Below, one piece after another: positions 14,298-22,665 of a stretch of 64,000 nt of DNA (position 1 is the first letter of the stretch; each line of letters begins with the position of its first letter). The notes under the pieces were generated by a model. The model did no database searches. It saw nothing but the letters and a program-made list of their open reading frames with translations, and was not told where the DNA came from. The translations under genes were made by a program, and so were the position numbers. Source of the stretch: Erythrobacteraceae bacterium CFH 75059 (lineage in GTDB: Bacteria; Pseudomonadota; Alphaproteobacteria; Sphingomonadales; Sphingomonadaceae); assembly GCA_004331795.1 (NCBI GenBank), contig SJSR01000005.1:1-64000 (forward strand), read 5' to 3'.

Positions 14298-16901
14298 TCA
14301 GCTCTGCGCCGGCGCCTTGCGGCCTGTCGCCGGCTTGCGCGGCTGGGCGGCCGCCGCCTTGCGTGGTTTGGCCGCCGCCTTGCCCGCGGCGGCGCGGGCG
14401 GGCTTGCGGCGGCCACCCTTCTTCGCCGGCGCCGCCGCCGCGCGCGCGTCGATGAGCGCGATCGCCTGCGCCGCCTCCAGCTCCTCGGGCTTTACACCTT
14501 TGGGAATAGTGGCGTTGATCGTTCCGTCGGTGACATAGGGGCCGTAGCGGCCCGGCAGCACCCTAATCTCGCCCCCGGACGTCGGGTGTTCGCCCAGCGT
14601 CTTGATCGGTTCGAGCGGAGCGCGCGCGCCGCGTCCGCCCCGCCCGGCCGCCGCCTCGGCCAGCAGGGTGACGGCCGCGTTCATGCCGGTGTCGAACACG
14701 TCCTGCGTGCTGGCAAGCTTCGCATACTTGCCATCGTGTTTCAGATAGGGGCCGTAGCGCCCGATGCTCGCCTCGATGTCCAGCCCGGTTTCGGGATGCA
14801 CGCCGACGATCCGCGGCAGGGCGAGCAGCTTCAGCGCCCATTCGAGATCGAGTTCGCCGATGTCGCGCGGAATGCTCGCGCGCTTTGCGTCCTTGCCCTC
14901 GCCCAGCTGGACATACGGGCCGAACCGGCCGGTCTTGCGCGTCACCGGAAGGCCCGTATCCGGATCGTTGCCGAGCACCTCGTCCTCGCCCGCGGCGGCC
15001 GCGTCCCCGCCGCCCTGCGCGAAGCGGCGGGAATAGGAGCACTCCGGATAGTTGGCACAGGCGATGAAGGCGCCGAACTTGCCTCCGCGCAGGGACAGCC
15101 GCCCGCCCTCGCGCCCTTCGGCAAGGCACTTGGGGCACGCGCGCGGATCGCCGCCATCCTCGCGCGGGGGGAACAGGTAGTCGCCGAGGTACTCGTCCAG
15201 CGCCGCCGTCACCTCCGACGGCTGCTGCCCCATCACCTCGTCGGTCTTGGGCTTGAAGTCGCGCCAGAACTTGGCGAGCAGCGCCTTCCACTCCTCGCGC
15301 CCGCCGGACACCTCGTCCAGCTCGTCCTCCATCCCGGCGGTGAAGTCGTAGGCGACGTAACGGGGGAAGAACCGCTCGAGAAATGCCGTGAGGAGACGAC
15401 CCGATTCTTCGGCAAAGAAACGGTTTTTCTCTACCCGGACATACTCCCGGTCGCGCAGGGTCTGGATCGTGGAGGCGTAGGTCGACGGGCGGCCGATGCC
15501 CAGCTCCTCCAGCCGCTTGACCAGCGACGCTTCGGAAAAGCGCGGCGGCGGCTGGGTGAAGTGCTGCGTCGCCTCGACACCGTTCTTGTGCGGACAATCG
15601 CCCTGCCGCAGCACCGGCAGCAGCCCGTCGTCCTCCCCTTCCGCGTCATCCAGCCCTTCCTGATACACAGCCAGGAAGCCGGGGAACTTCACCACCTGTC
15701 CCGTCGCGCGCAGGGCGTGCTGGCCGGTGGGATCGCGCAGGGTCACGGTCGTGCGTTCCAGTTGCGCCGCTTCCATCTGGCTCGCCACGGCCCGCTTGAA
15801 GATGAGGTCGTAGAGCTTGGCCTCGTCGCCCGTTCCAGCCCGGTCGCGGGCGAAGTCGGTCGGGCGGATCCCCTCGTGCGCTTCCTGCGCGTTCTTGGCC
15901 TTGCTGGTGTAGTGGCGCGGCTTGTCCGGCAGATACGCCGCGGAATACCGATCGGCGATGGCCTTGCGGCACGCGCTGATCGCGCCCGCGTCCATCTGCA
16001 CCCCGTCCGTCCGCATGTAGGTGATCGCGCCCCCCTCATACAGCGACTGAGCCAGCCGCATGGTGTGCGCGGCGGAGAAGCCGAGCTTGCGCGCCGCTTC
16101 CTGCTGCAGGGTCGAGGTGGTGAACGGCGGCGCGGGATTGCGGCGCACCGGCCTGGTCTCGACCTCCTCCACGGTGAAGCGGCTTTCCTCAACCGCCTGC
16201 TTGGCCGCCAGTGCGCTGCCCTCGTCGCCCAGCGTCAGCTTGTCGAGTTTCTTCCCATTCCGTTGCACCAGCCGGGCGGCGAACTCGGTCCCGTCCTGCA
16301 CCATCGTGGCGACCACGGACCAGTATTCCTGCGGCCGGAACGCCTCGATCTCGCGCTCGCGCTCGACGATGAGGCGCAGGGCCACCGACTGCACCCTTCC
16401 GGCCGACTTCGCGCCGGGGAGCTTGCGCCACAACACCGGCGACAGGGTGAAGCCGAACAGGTAGTCGAGCGCGCGGCGCGCCAGATAGGCGTCGATCAGG
16501 TCATGGTCGAGATCGCGCGGCCGTGCCATCGCCTCGGTCACGGCCTGTCTGGTGATGGCGTTGAAGGTGACGCGCTGCACCTCTTTGGGCACCGCCTTGC
16601 GCTTCTTCAGGATGTCGAGCACGTGCCAGCTGATCGCCTCCCCCTCCCGGTCAGGGTCGGTGGCGAGAATCAGCCGGTCCGCCCCCTTCGCCGCATCGGC
16701 GATCGCCTTGACCTGCGCCTTCTTGCGCGGATCGGCGTAGATCTCCCAGTCCATCGCGAACTCCTCGTCCGGGCGGACGCTGCCATCCCTAGGCGGCAGG
16801 TCGCGCACATGGCCGTAGGAGGCGAGAACCTTCGTGTCCTTGCCGAGGTACTTCTCGATGGTCTTGGCCTTGGCCGGGGATTCGACGATGACGAGTTGCA
16901 T
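14298..16901 (-). CDS. topA: DNA topoisomerase I
   Basis: This type IA topoisomerase relaxes negative supercoils. The 867 residues contain the Toprim start VIVESPAKAKTIEKYLG and its DPDREGEAI motif near residue 82, the active-site Tyr in ITYMRTDGV near 295, a four-Cys zinc ribbon (CPKC ... CANYPEC) near 590-620, and several degenerate ribbon-like repeats with GRYGPY (near 715 and 785). A Lys/Ala-rich tail, typical of alphaproteobacterial TopA, follows and should bind DNA. An apparent long open frame on the opposite strand is a composition artefact. Confidence 0.97.
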   Translation of the reverse strand: MQLVIVESPAKAKTIEKYLGKDTKVLASYGHVRDLPPRDGSVRPDEEFAMDWEIYADPRKKAQVKAIADAAKGADRLILATDPDREGEAISWHVLDILKKRKAVPKEVQRVTFNAITRQAVTEAMARPRDLDHDLIDAYLARRALDYLFGFTLSPVLWRKLPGAKSAGRVQSVALRLIVEREREIEAFRPQEYWSVVATMVQDGTEFAARLVQRNGKKLDKLTLGDEGSALAAKQAVEESRFTVEEVETRPVRRNPAPPFTTSTLQQEAARKLGFSAAHTMRLAQSLYEGGAITYMRTDGVQMDAGAISACRKAIADRYSAAYLPDKPRHYTSKAKNAQEAHEGIRPTDFARDRAGTGDEAKLYDLIFKRAVASQMEAAQLERTTVTLRDPTGQHALRATGQVVKFPGFLAVYQEGLDDAEGEDDGLLPVLRQGDCPHKNGVEATQHFTQPPPRFSEASLVKRLEELGIGRPSTYASTIQTLRDREYVRVEKNRFFAEESGRLLTAFLERFFPRYVAYDFTAGMEDELDEVSGGREEWKALLAKFWRDFKPKTDEVMGQQPSEVTAALDEYLGDYLFPPREDGGDPRACPKCLAEGREGGRLSLRGGKFGAFIACANYPECSYSRRFAQGGGDAAAAGEDEVLGNDPDTGLPVTRKTGRFGPYVQLGEGKDAKRASIPRDIGELDLEWALKLLALPRIVGVHPETGLDIEASIGRYGPYLKHDGKYAKLASTQDVFDTGMNAAVTLLAEAAAGRGGRGARAPLEPIKTLGEHPTSGGEIRVLPGRYGPYVTDGTINATIPKGVKPEELEAAQAIALIDARAAAAPAKKGGRRKPARAAAGKAAAKPRKAAAAQPRKPATGRKAPAQS

Positions 16902-17006
16902 GGTGGTGCGAGGGAGCGCCTTACGTGTGTGTATGCGCGCGAGGGTGGGGAGCGGGGAGAGGGGGCGTCAAGGGGTTGGTTAGTGTTTTGGCTTATCAAA
17001 CTAGCC

Positions 17007-17033
17007 GTCACCCCGGACTTGATCCGGGGTGAC
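17007..17033. repeat. 27-base palindromic REP-like element, copy 1
   Basis: This is a near-perfect palindrome, GTCACCCCGGA-CTTGA-TCCGGGGTGAC, with 11-base arms. It lies 21 bases before the GIY-YIG start codon. The same element recurs in inverted orientation at 17364-17390, just past the stop codon of that gene. Confidence 0.85.
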
Positions 17034-17054
17034 GCTTCTTGAGTTTACGCGCAA

Positions 17055-17354
17055 ATGGATCGAGCAAAACGCGGCGGCTGGGTCTACATCATGGCCGACC
17101 GCTACCGCGGCACGATGTACGTCGGAATAACTGCCAATCTGGCGACGCGCGTGACACAGCACCGGCAGGGAAACGGTTCCGAGTTCTGCAAACGCTACAA
17201 CCTGCGCCGCCTCGTCTGGGCGGATCACTGTGACACTATCGAAGATGCTATTGCCCACGAGAAGCGCCTGAAACGCTGGCAGCGGGCGTGGAAATTCGAC
17301 CTGATCGAACAAGCCAACCCCGAGTGGTGCGACTTGTTCGACCCACTGGTATGA
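17055..17354 (+). CDS. Solo GIY-YIG nuclease-domain protein
   Basis: The 99-residue protein is a bare GIY-YIG domain. The motif appears as WVYIMADRYRGTMYVGITAN at residues 9-28, followed by Arg32 in LATRVTQHRQG, and a KRYNLRRLVWAD segment. The metal-binding Glu is in AIAHEKRLKRWQ near residue 70. This is the YhbQ/UPF0213-like class, small stand-alone nucleases found in many genomes. Base composition is lower in G+C than its surroundings. It sits exactly between two inverted copies of one palindrome, suggesting it moves with them or acts on them. The substrate is unknown. Confidence 0.88.
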   Translation: MDRAKRGGWVYIMADRYRGTMYVGITANLATRVTQHRQGNGSEFCKRYNLRRLVWADHCDTIEDAIAHEKRLKRWQRAWKFDLIEQANPEWCDLFDPLV

Positions 17355-17363
17355 CCAAGAAGC

Positions 17364-17390
17364 GGGACCCCGGATCAAGTCCGGGGTGAC
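17364..17390. repeat. 27-base palindromic REP-like element, copy 2 (inverted)
   Basis: The reverse complement of this stretch matches copy 1 at 17007-17033 except in the last three bases. It begins ten bases after the GIY-YIG stop codon. The gene and its two palindromes form a compact unit of about 385 bases. Confidence 0.85.
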
Positions 17391-17473
17391 GGATGAGGCC
17401 GGAGTTCTGCTGATGCAGATCCTGGCTGTCGCTGAGACGGCCAGTAGGTGACGAGCACCCCATGATGTTTGCT

Positions 17474-17782
17474 CTAGAACAAGACGAGGTAGGCGACCGC
17501 CAGCCACACCGAAATCGGCACAAATCGATCCGCTAAGTCTCGCCAGCCATTCTCATGCAACTGTTCCTGTCGCGTGAGGCAGGCCACCGCGGACGGCAAC
17601 ATGAACGCCGACAGAACCAAAGCAGCGAGTAATGCGAGAAGCGCCAAGCCGGGCCATTCACCGATAACTTCGGGATCAGCTTCTCTCGGCAGCAGAAAGG
17701 CGAGGCAGAGCAAGGCCGTGAGCGCGCTAATTAGAACGGCTGTCACTTGCTCGCTCTTTGTGCGCCGTCCCGAAACACTCAC
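17474..17782 (-). CDS. Small membrane protein coupled to dprA
   Basis: The 102-residue protein has three hydrophobic segments: about residues 15-31 (VLISALTALLCLAFLLP), 44-64 (GLALLALLAALVLSAFMLPSA) and 88-101 (PISVWLAVAYLVLF). The chosen GTG start at 17782 overlaps the dprA stop in a GTGA junction; a second GTG follows two codons later. No known family is evident. Base composition is lower in G+C than in dprA. Its position directly after the DNA-uptake gene dprA is suggestive, but no functional link is shown by sequence. Confidence 0.65.
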   Translation of the reverse strand: MSVSGRRTKSEQVTAVLISALTALLCLAFLLPREADPEVIGEWPGLALLALLAALVLSAFMLPSAVACLTRQEQLHENGWRDLADRFVPISVWLAVAYLVLF

Positions 17783-18870
17783 AACAAACTCACCCGCCCC
17801 CCGGCATGCCGCTCCAGCCTTCCCGCAACCTCCAGTTCCAGCAAGGCCAGCTGCACCGCCGCCGCTCCCGCCCCCGATTGCCGCACCAGTTCGTCCACCG
17901 CCACCGGCGCGCCTGACAGCAGGCGCTCCACATCCGCGGGTTCTGCCTCCGCCCACTCCTCCGGCGCGGCGTCGAACCCCGTTCCCGCCATCTCCCGCAC
18001 CGACGACCGCGGCGCGCCGTCGAAGCCGCTGAGCAGTTCCACCACGTCCGCCACCGACTGCACCAGCACCGCGCCGTCGCGGATCAGCTGGTTGCAGCCG
18101 GCCGAACGGCCGTCCAGCGGCGAGCCGGGGATCGCCATCACCTCGCGCCCGAACTCGCCGGCGAGGCGCGCGGTGATCAGCGAACCGGACTGCGGCGCGG
18201 CCTCCACCACCAGCGTGCCGGACGACAGGCCGGCGATGATGCGGTTGCGGCTGGGGAACTGGCTGCCGCGCGGCTCGGTCCCCGGCGGCTGTTCGGCGAT
18301 CAGCAGCCCCTCGGCCGCGATCCGCTCCTGCAACTCGCCATGCTGCGGCGGGTAGGCGATGTCGATGCCGCTGGCGATGACGCCCACGGTGCGCGGCAGC
18401 GCGCCCTCATGCGCCGCCCCGTCGATCCCGCGGGCGAGGCCGGAGACGATCGTGAACCCCTCCCCGGCCAGTCCGCTCGCAAAATCGCGCGCCAGCTTCA
18501 CCGCCGCCGCGCTGCAATTGCGCGCCCCGACGATGGCGACGCAGGGCGCGTCCGCGAGCGCCAGATCGCCGCGATAGGTGATGATCGGCGGGGCGCTGTC
18601 GACCTCGGCCAGCAGGCGGGGGTAGTCCGGCTGGTCGTGGAACAGGTATTTCGCGCCCGCCCGCCGGATGGCGGCGACCTCCGCCTCGATCTGTTCGGGC
18701 GGCGCGGCGCGGTAGGGCTGCCCGCCGCGCCCGCCGATCTCCGGCAGCGCCTCCAGCGCCGCTTCCGCCGTGCCAAAGCGCGCGAGGAGCTGGCGGAAGG
18801 AGATGGGGCCGATGCGGGGCGAGCGCAGCAGCGTGAGACGGGCGAACGCCTCCGCCTGGGTCAGCGTCAC
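17779..18870 (-). CDS. dprA: DNA processing protein DprA
   Basis: DprA protects incoming single-stranded DNA and loads RecA during transformation. The 363 residues contain an N-terminal SAM-like segment (SPRIGPISFRQLLARFG), the Rossmann-like core with VAIVGARNCSAAA near 122, SGLARGIDGAAHEGAL near 153, GSQFPSRNRIIAGLS near 208 and EFGREVMAIPGSP near 242, and a C-terminal winged-helix region (from about 305). It begins at GTG, overlapping the plsY stop (GTGA), and ends overlapping a small membrane protein gene. Confidence 0.95.
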   Translation of the reverse strand: MTLTQAEAFARLTLLRSPRIGPISFRQLLARFGTAEAALEALPEIGGRGGQPYRAAPPEQIEAEVAAIRRAGAKYLFHDQPDYPRLLAEVDSAPPIITYRGDLALADAPCVAIVGARNCSAAAVKLARDFASGLAGEGFTIVSGLARGIDGAAHEGALPRTVGVIASGIDIAYPPQHGELQERIAAEGLLIAEQPPGTEPRGSQFPSRNRIIAGLSSGTLVVEAAPQSGSLITARLAGEFGREVMAIPGSPLDGRSAGCNQLIRDGAVLVQSVADVVELLSGFDGAPRSSVREMAGTGFDAAPEEWAEAEPADVERLLSGAPVAVDELVRQSGAGAAAVQLALLELEVAGRLERHAGGRVSLL

Positions 18871-19460
18871 TTGCCCGCGCCCACCTTCGGTTCCTCGCCG
18901 CGCATCAGCCGGGCGATGTTGGCGCGGTGGAGCAGGATCACGATCACCGCGATGGCGGCCAGCACCGGCACCAGGTCCCACCGTGCCAGCACGGCCGCCG
19001 CCGCCGGCGCGGCGATCACCGCCAGCATGCCGGCCACGCTGGAGATGCGGAAAACGGCCAGCGCGCCCAGCCAGGCGAGCGCATAGGCCACCCCCACCGG
19101 CAGGGCGAGGCCGAAGCACACCCCCGCCGTCGTCGCCACCCCCTTGCCGCCCTTGAAGCCGAGCCACACCGGAAAGCAATGGCCCAGCACCGCGCCCAGC
19201 GCGGCGAACCCGGCCGCGTCGGGGAACAGCCGCCAGGCCAGCCACACGGCCGCAAATCCCTTCAGCCCGTCGAGCAGCAGGGTCGCCGCCGCCAGCCCCT
19301 TGTTGCCCGTGCGCAGGACGTTGGTGGCGCCGATGTTCCCGCTGCCGATGGCGCGCACATCGCCCAGCCCCGCCAGCCGCGTCAGGATCAGGCCGAAAGG
19401 GATCGAGCCGAGCGCATAGCCGAGCAGCGCCGCGAGCAGCCAGTCGAGGGAGGTCGTCAT
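18867..19460 (-). CDS. plsY: Glycerol-3-phosphate acyltransferase PlsY
   Basis: PlsY acylates glycerol 3-phosphate from acyl-phosphate at the inner membrane, the first step of phospholipid synthesis. The 197-residue protein has about five to six membrane spans and the three family motifs: GSIPFGLIL near 17, GSGNIGATNVLRTGNKG near 38-54, and GHCFPVWLGFKGGKGVAT near 93-110. The ATG at 19460 has a GAGGAG ribosome-binding site. It is translationally coupled to dprA, an order common in alphaproteobacteria. Confidence 0.96.
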   Translation of the reverse strand: MTTSLDWLLAALLGYALGSIPFGLILTRLAGLGDVRAIGSGNIGATNVLRTGNKGLAAATLLLDGLKGFAAVWLAWRLFPDAAGFAALGAVLGHCFPVWLGFKGGKGVATTAGVCFGLALPVGVAYALAWLGALAVFRISSVAGMLAVIAAPAAAAVLARWDLVPVLAAIAVIVILLHRANIARLMRGEEPKVGAGK

Positions 19461-19549
19461 CTCCTCACCCTTAGAGCAACAGGGCACCGCCCGGCCAGCG
19501 GCAACTGCCGCCGCAATGGAGGTACCAGCCGACCGCCGCTCACCGCGGC

Positions 19550-20299
19550 GTGCCGCGCGCTTACAGCAGGCGCGTGCCGTCACCGTCACCCGACGCCGCG
19601 CGGGCCGCCGCCCGCCTGACCGCGAAGGAGCGCGAATGCCTCCGCCGCTGGCGGGATCACGCGACCGCCAAGGAGATCGCCCTTGATCTCGGCATCTCGC
19701 ATCACGCGGTGGAAAAGCGGCTCAAATCGGCGCGGCAGAAGCTGGGGGTCGCCACCTCGCTCGAGGCGGCGCGGCTGCTCGCCGAGGCCGAAGGGTATGG
19801 CCGGACCGCCTCCGGTCCGCCGGAGCTGGCGGCAACTGGCGAACAGGACGACCCTGCGCAGACCGGCACCGGCGCGGGGCGGCCGTCCCTGCCCGCCCGC
19901 CGGCCCCTCTGGATCGCAGGAGCCTTGATCATGATCGCTCTCACCCTCGCCGCGCTGGCCGTCGCCACCGCCGATGCTCCGGCTCCGCCGGCGCGCGGCC
20001 CGGAAATCGTCACCATCGACCGGCGCACCGCCGCGCCCGGCGACGTCAACGCCGCCCTCGACCGGGTGTTCGACCGCCTCGACCGCGACGGGTCCGGCAT
20101 GCTTGATTCCGGCGAGATCGGCGGCGCGCACCTGAGGCTTGTCCGCGTGGCCGGGCCGGACGCAGCCCCGCCGACGGCCGAAAGCGGCCTCGCCGCCCTC
20201 GACGCGGACGGCGACGGGCGGATCTCGCGGGAGGAGTTCCGGCGCGGCCTGCCCCTCCTCGGCGCCCGGGCGGCGGGCGGGAGCACACCGGCGCGTTGA
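19550..20299 (+). CDS. LuxR-type HTH - transmembrane - paired EF-hand protein
   Basis: This 249-residue protein has an unusual domain order. Residues 22-75 form a LuxR/sigma-4-type helix-turn-helix (LTAKERECLRRW, then ATAKEIALDLGISHHAVEKR). Residues 119-141 form one transmembrane helix. The C-terminal domain has two canonical EF-hand loops: D178-x-D180-x-S182-x-x-x-D186-x-x-E189 and D218-x-D220-x-D222-x-x-x-S226-x-x-E229. The positive-inside rule (RRPLW before the helix) places the HTH in the cytosol and the EF-hands in the periplasm. That suggests a membrane-tethered transcription factor sensing external Ca2+, which is inference. GTG at 19550 is the first start; GTG at 19574 is an alternative. 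It is divergent from plsY and precedes murI in the same frame. Confidence 0.85.
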   Translation: MPRAYSRRVPSPSPDAARAAARLTAKERECLRRWRDHATAKEIALDLGISHHAVEKRLKSARQKLGVATSLEAARLLAEAEGYGRTASGPPELAATGEQDDPAQTGTGAGRPSLPARRPLWIAGALIMIALTLAALAVATADAPAPPARGPEIVTIDRRTAAPGDVNAALDRVFDRLDRDGSGMLDSGEIGGAHLRLVRVAGPDAAPPTAESGLAALDADGDGRISREEFRRGLPLLGARAAGGSTPAR

Positions 20300-20306
20300 C
20301 GGCGCG

Positions 20307-20335
20307 CACGGGAGCGGGCAGGCACCGCTCCCGTG
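20307..20335 (+). promoter_or_regulatory. Perfect 11-bp hairpin enclosing the murI start codon
   Basis: CACGGGAGCGG at 20307-20317 and CCGCTCCCGTG at 20325-20335 are perfect inverted repeats around a seven-base loop. The final GTG of the right arm is the murI start. No T run follows, so it is a poor intrinsic terminator for the HTH-EF-hand gene. In mRNA it would bury the start codon. Confidence 0.55.
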
Positions 20336-21124
20336 AACCCCGCCGCGCCCATCCTCATTCTCGATTCCGGCGTCGGCGGCCTCACCATCCACGATGCGCT
20401 GCGCGCGGTGCTGCCGGAGGCGCCGGTCCTCTATGCCGCGGATTTCGCCGGGCTGCCCTATGGCGACAAGTCCGAAGCGGAGATCGCCGCGCGGGTGTGC
20501 GGCCTTCTCGGCCGGATGAGCGAGCGCTTTCAGCCGCGCCTCGCCTGCATCGCCTGCAACACCGCCTCGACCATCGCGCTGTCGATGGTCCGCGACGTGC
20601 TGGCCATTCCGGTTGTCGGCACCGTCCCGGCCATCAAGCCGGCCGCCGCGGCATCGCGCAGCGGGGTCGTGGGGCTGCTCGGCACGGCCGCCACCATCCG
20701 CCAGCCCTATGTCGACCGGCTGCACGCCGAACACGGCCGCGGCACGCTGCTGCTCCGCCACGCCGCTCCCGAGCTGGTGCTGGCGGCCGAGGCGTCGCTG
20801 CGCGGCGAGGCGGTGCCGCAGGACACGGTCGCCGCCGCGGTTGCCAGACTGCGGGCTCAGCCGGGCGGCGCGCACATGGACACCGTGGTTCTGGCCTGCA
20901 CGCATTTCCCCCTGCTGTCGGGCGCGTTGCAGGCGGCGCTCGGCCCGGAGGTGCGCTTCGTCGACGGGGCGGCGGGCATCGCGCGCCGGATCGCCGACCT
21001 GACCCGCGGCCAGCCCTTCGCCGCCGCCCCGCCGCGCTTCGTTGCCACCGGCGACGCGGCGACGCTGGCCCGCTACGCCCCGGCCCTGTCGGCCCGGGGG
21101 TTCGCGCCGCCGGCGCTGTTCTGA
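20333..21124 (+). CDS. murI: Glutamate racemase
   Basis: MurI makes D-glutamate for peptidoglycan. The 263 residues carry the family hallmarks: [13 protein letters not shown] near residues 7-19, YGDKSEAEI near 43, the first catalytic Cys in CIACNTAST near 77, and the second in [10 protein letters not shown] near 185. The only usable start in this frame after the upstream stop codon is the GTG at 20333, which falls inside a perfect inverted repeat. It follows the HTH-EF-hand gene by 33 bases and could be cotranscribed with it. Confidence 0.95.
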   Translation: MNPAAPILILDSGVGGLTIHDALRAVLPEAPVLYAADFAGLPYGDKSEAEIAARVCGLLGRMSERFQPRLACIACNTASTIALSMVRDVLAIPVVGTVPAIKPAAAASRSGVVGLLGTAATIRQPYVDRLHAEHGRGTLLLRHAAPELVLAAEASLRGEAVPQDTVAAAVARLRAQPGGAHMDTVVLACTHFPLLSGALQAALGPEVRFVDGAAGIARRIADLTRGQPFAAAPPRFVATGDAATLARYAPALSARGFAPPALF

Positions 21125-21142
21125 TCCCCCGCCGCTGCGAGT

Positions 21143-21171
21143 CGTTCGCAAACATCGTCGTGGCGTTCGCA
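21143..21171 (+). promoter_or_regulatory. Direct repeat upstream of hemA, candidate operator
   Basis: CGTTCGCA occurs at 21143-21150 and again at 21164-21171. The copies are 21 bases apart, two helical turns, on the same face of the helix. They lie 72-100 bases before the hemA start in the 118-base murI-hemA gap. Nearer the gene is a short palindrome, GGTCGC-AG-GCGACC. No known regulator motif was recognised. Confidence 0.35.
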
Positions 21172-21242
21172 CGGTGAAGGCATTATCTGCACAAAGGTCA
21201 AGCGCAGGGTCGCAGGCGACCGGCGCAGCGGCGGGACAATGC

Positions 21243-22463
21243 GTGAATTACGAGCAGATCTTCGACAAGGCGATCGACCGGCTGCATGCCGAGGGGCGCT
21301 ACCGCGTCTTCATCGACATCCTGCGCAACAAGGGCGCCTACCCCAACGCGCGCTGCTTCGCCGGGCACAACGGGCCCAAGCCGATCACCGTGTGGTGCTC
21401 CAACGACTATCTCGCCATGGGGCAGCATCCCAAGGTCATCGCCGCCATGGAGGAGGCGCTGCACGACGTCGGCGCCGGATCGGGCGGCACCCGCAACATC
21501 GGCGGCAACACCCATTACCACGTCGAACTGGAACGCGAGCTTGCCGACCTGCACGGCAAGCAGGCCGCGCTGCTGTTCACGTCCGGCTACGTCTCGAACG
21601 AGGCGACGCTGTCCACCCTCGCCAAGCTGCTGCCCGGCTGCATCGTCTTCTCGGACGAGCTGAACCATGCCAGCATGATCGCGGGCATCCGCAACGCCGG
21701 CTGCGAGAAGCGGGTGTTCCGCCACAACGACCTCGACCATCTCGAACAGCTGCTGGCCGAAGCCGATCCGGCCGCCGCCAAGCTGATCGCCTTCGAAAGC
21801 GTGTATTCGATGGACGGGGACGTCGCGCCGATCCACGCCATCTGCGACCTCGCGGAAAAGCACAACGCGCTGACCTACATCGACGAGGTGCACGCGGTCG
21901 GCATGTATGGCGACCATGGCGGCGGCATCACCGAACGCGACGGCGCCGCGCACCGGGTCGACATCATCGAGGGCACGTTGGGCAAGGCGTTCGGGGTGAT
22001 GGGCGGCTACATCGCGGCCGACACGCGGATCGTGGACTGCATCCGCTCCTACGCGCCCGGCTTCATCTTCACCACCTCGCTGTCGCCGGTGCTGGCCGCC
22101 GGCGTCCTGGCGAGCGTGCGCCATCTCAAGCAGTCGAGCGCGGAACGCGATGCGCAGCAGGCGAACGCCGCCACGCTCAAGCGGCTGATGCGGGCCGCCG
22201 GGCTGCCCGTGATGCCGTCGACGACGCACATCGTGCCGCTGATGGTGGGCGACCCGGTGCGGGCCAAGCGGATCAGCGACATCCTGCTGGCCGAATACGG
22301 CGTCTATGTTCAGCCGATCAACTTCCCCACCGTGCCGCGCGGCACCGAACGGCTCCGCTTCACGCCCGGTCCGGCGCATGACGAGACGATGATGCGCGAT
22401 CTCGTCGCGGCGCTGACGGAAATCTGGGACCGGCTGGGTCTGGGACTCAGACAGGCTGCCTGA
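21243..22463 (+). CDS. hemA: 5-aminolevulinate synthase
   Basis: This PLP enzyme condenses glycine and succinyl-CoA to 5-aminolevulinate, the alphaproteobacterial C4 entry to heme. The 406 residues include [13 protein letters not shown] near 48, [17 protein letters not shown] near 82-98, the cofactor-contacting DELNHASMI near 138, [10 protein letters not shown] near 182, [12 protein letters not shown] near 212, and the PLP-binding Lys in [14 protein letters not shown] near 241-254. The start is GTG at 21243; an ATG four bases earlier is out of frame. Confidence 0.96.
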   Translation: MNYEQIFDKAIDRLHAEGRYRVFIDILRNKGAYPNARCFAGHNGPKPITVWCSNDYLAMGQHPKVIAAMEEALHDVGAGSGGTRNIGGNTHYHVELERELADLHGKQAALLFTSGYVSNEATLSTLAKLLPGCIVFSDELNHASMIAGIRNAGCEKRVFRHNDLDHLEQLLAEADPAAAKLIAFESVYSMDGDVAPIHAICDLAEKHNALTYIDEVHAVGMYGDHGGGITERDGAAHRVDIIEGTLGKAFGVMGGYIAADTRIVDCIRSYAPGFIFTTSLSPVLAAGVLASVRHLKQSSAERDAQQANAATLKRLMRAAGLPVMPSTTHIVPLMVGDPVRAKRISDILLAEYGVYVQPINFPTVPRGTERLRFTPGPAHDETMMRDLVAALTEIWDRLGLGLRQAA

Positions 22464-22665
22464 GGCGGCTCCGGCGACAGGGCGACGCAGGGGGACCATC
22501 GCGCCGCTAAGTGCGGCAACCGCGCATCGCGTGCCCCGGGCAGGCGGCGTTCTGTACCGAAACGGGCACGGTCTGCGGCCGATGTGGAACGAAGCGGCGG
22601 GTTGAGCTATTGAGCGGGTGCGGCCCGCTGGGGGCCACGCTGCCACGGCGCGCCCGAACTCTCGC

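Noticed and set aside
14277-17042. Open frame of about 920 codons opposite topA
   Set aside because: It is the antisense of a complete, motif-bearing topoisomerase, with low-complexity translation and no ribosome-binding site.
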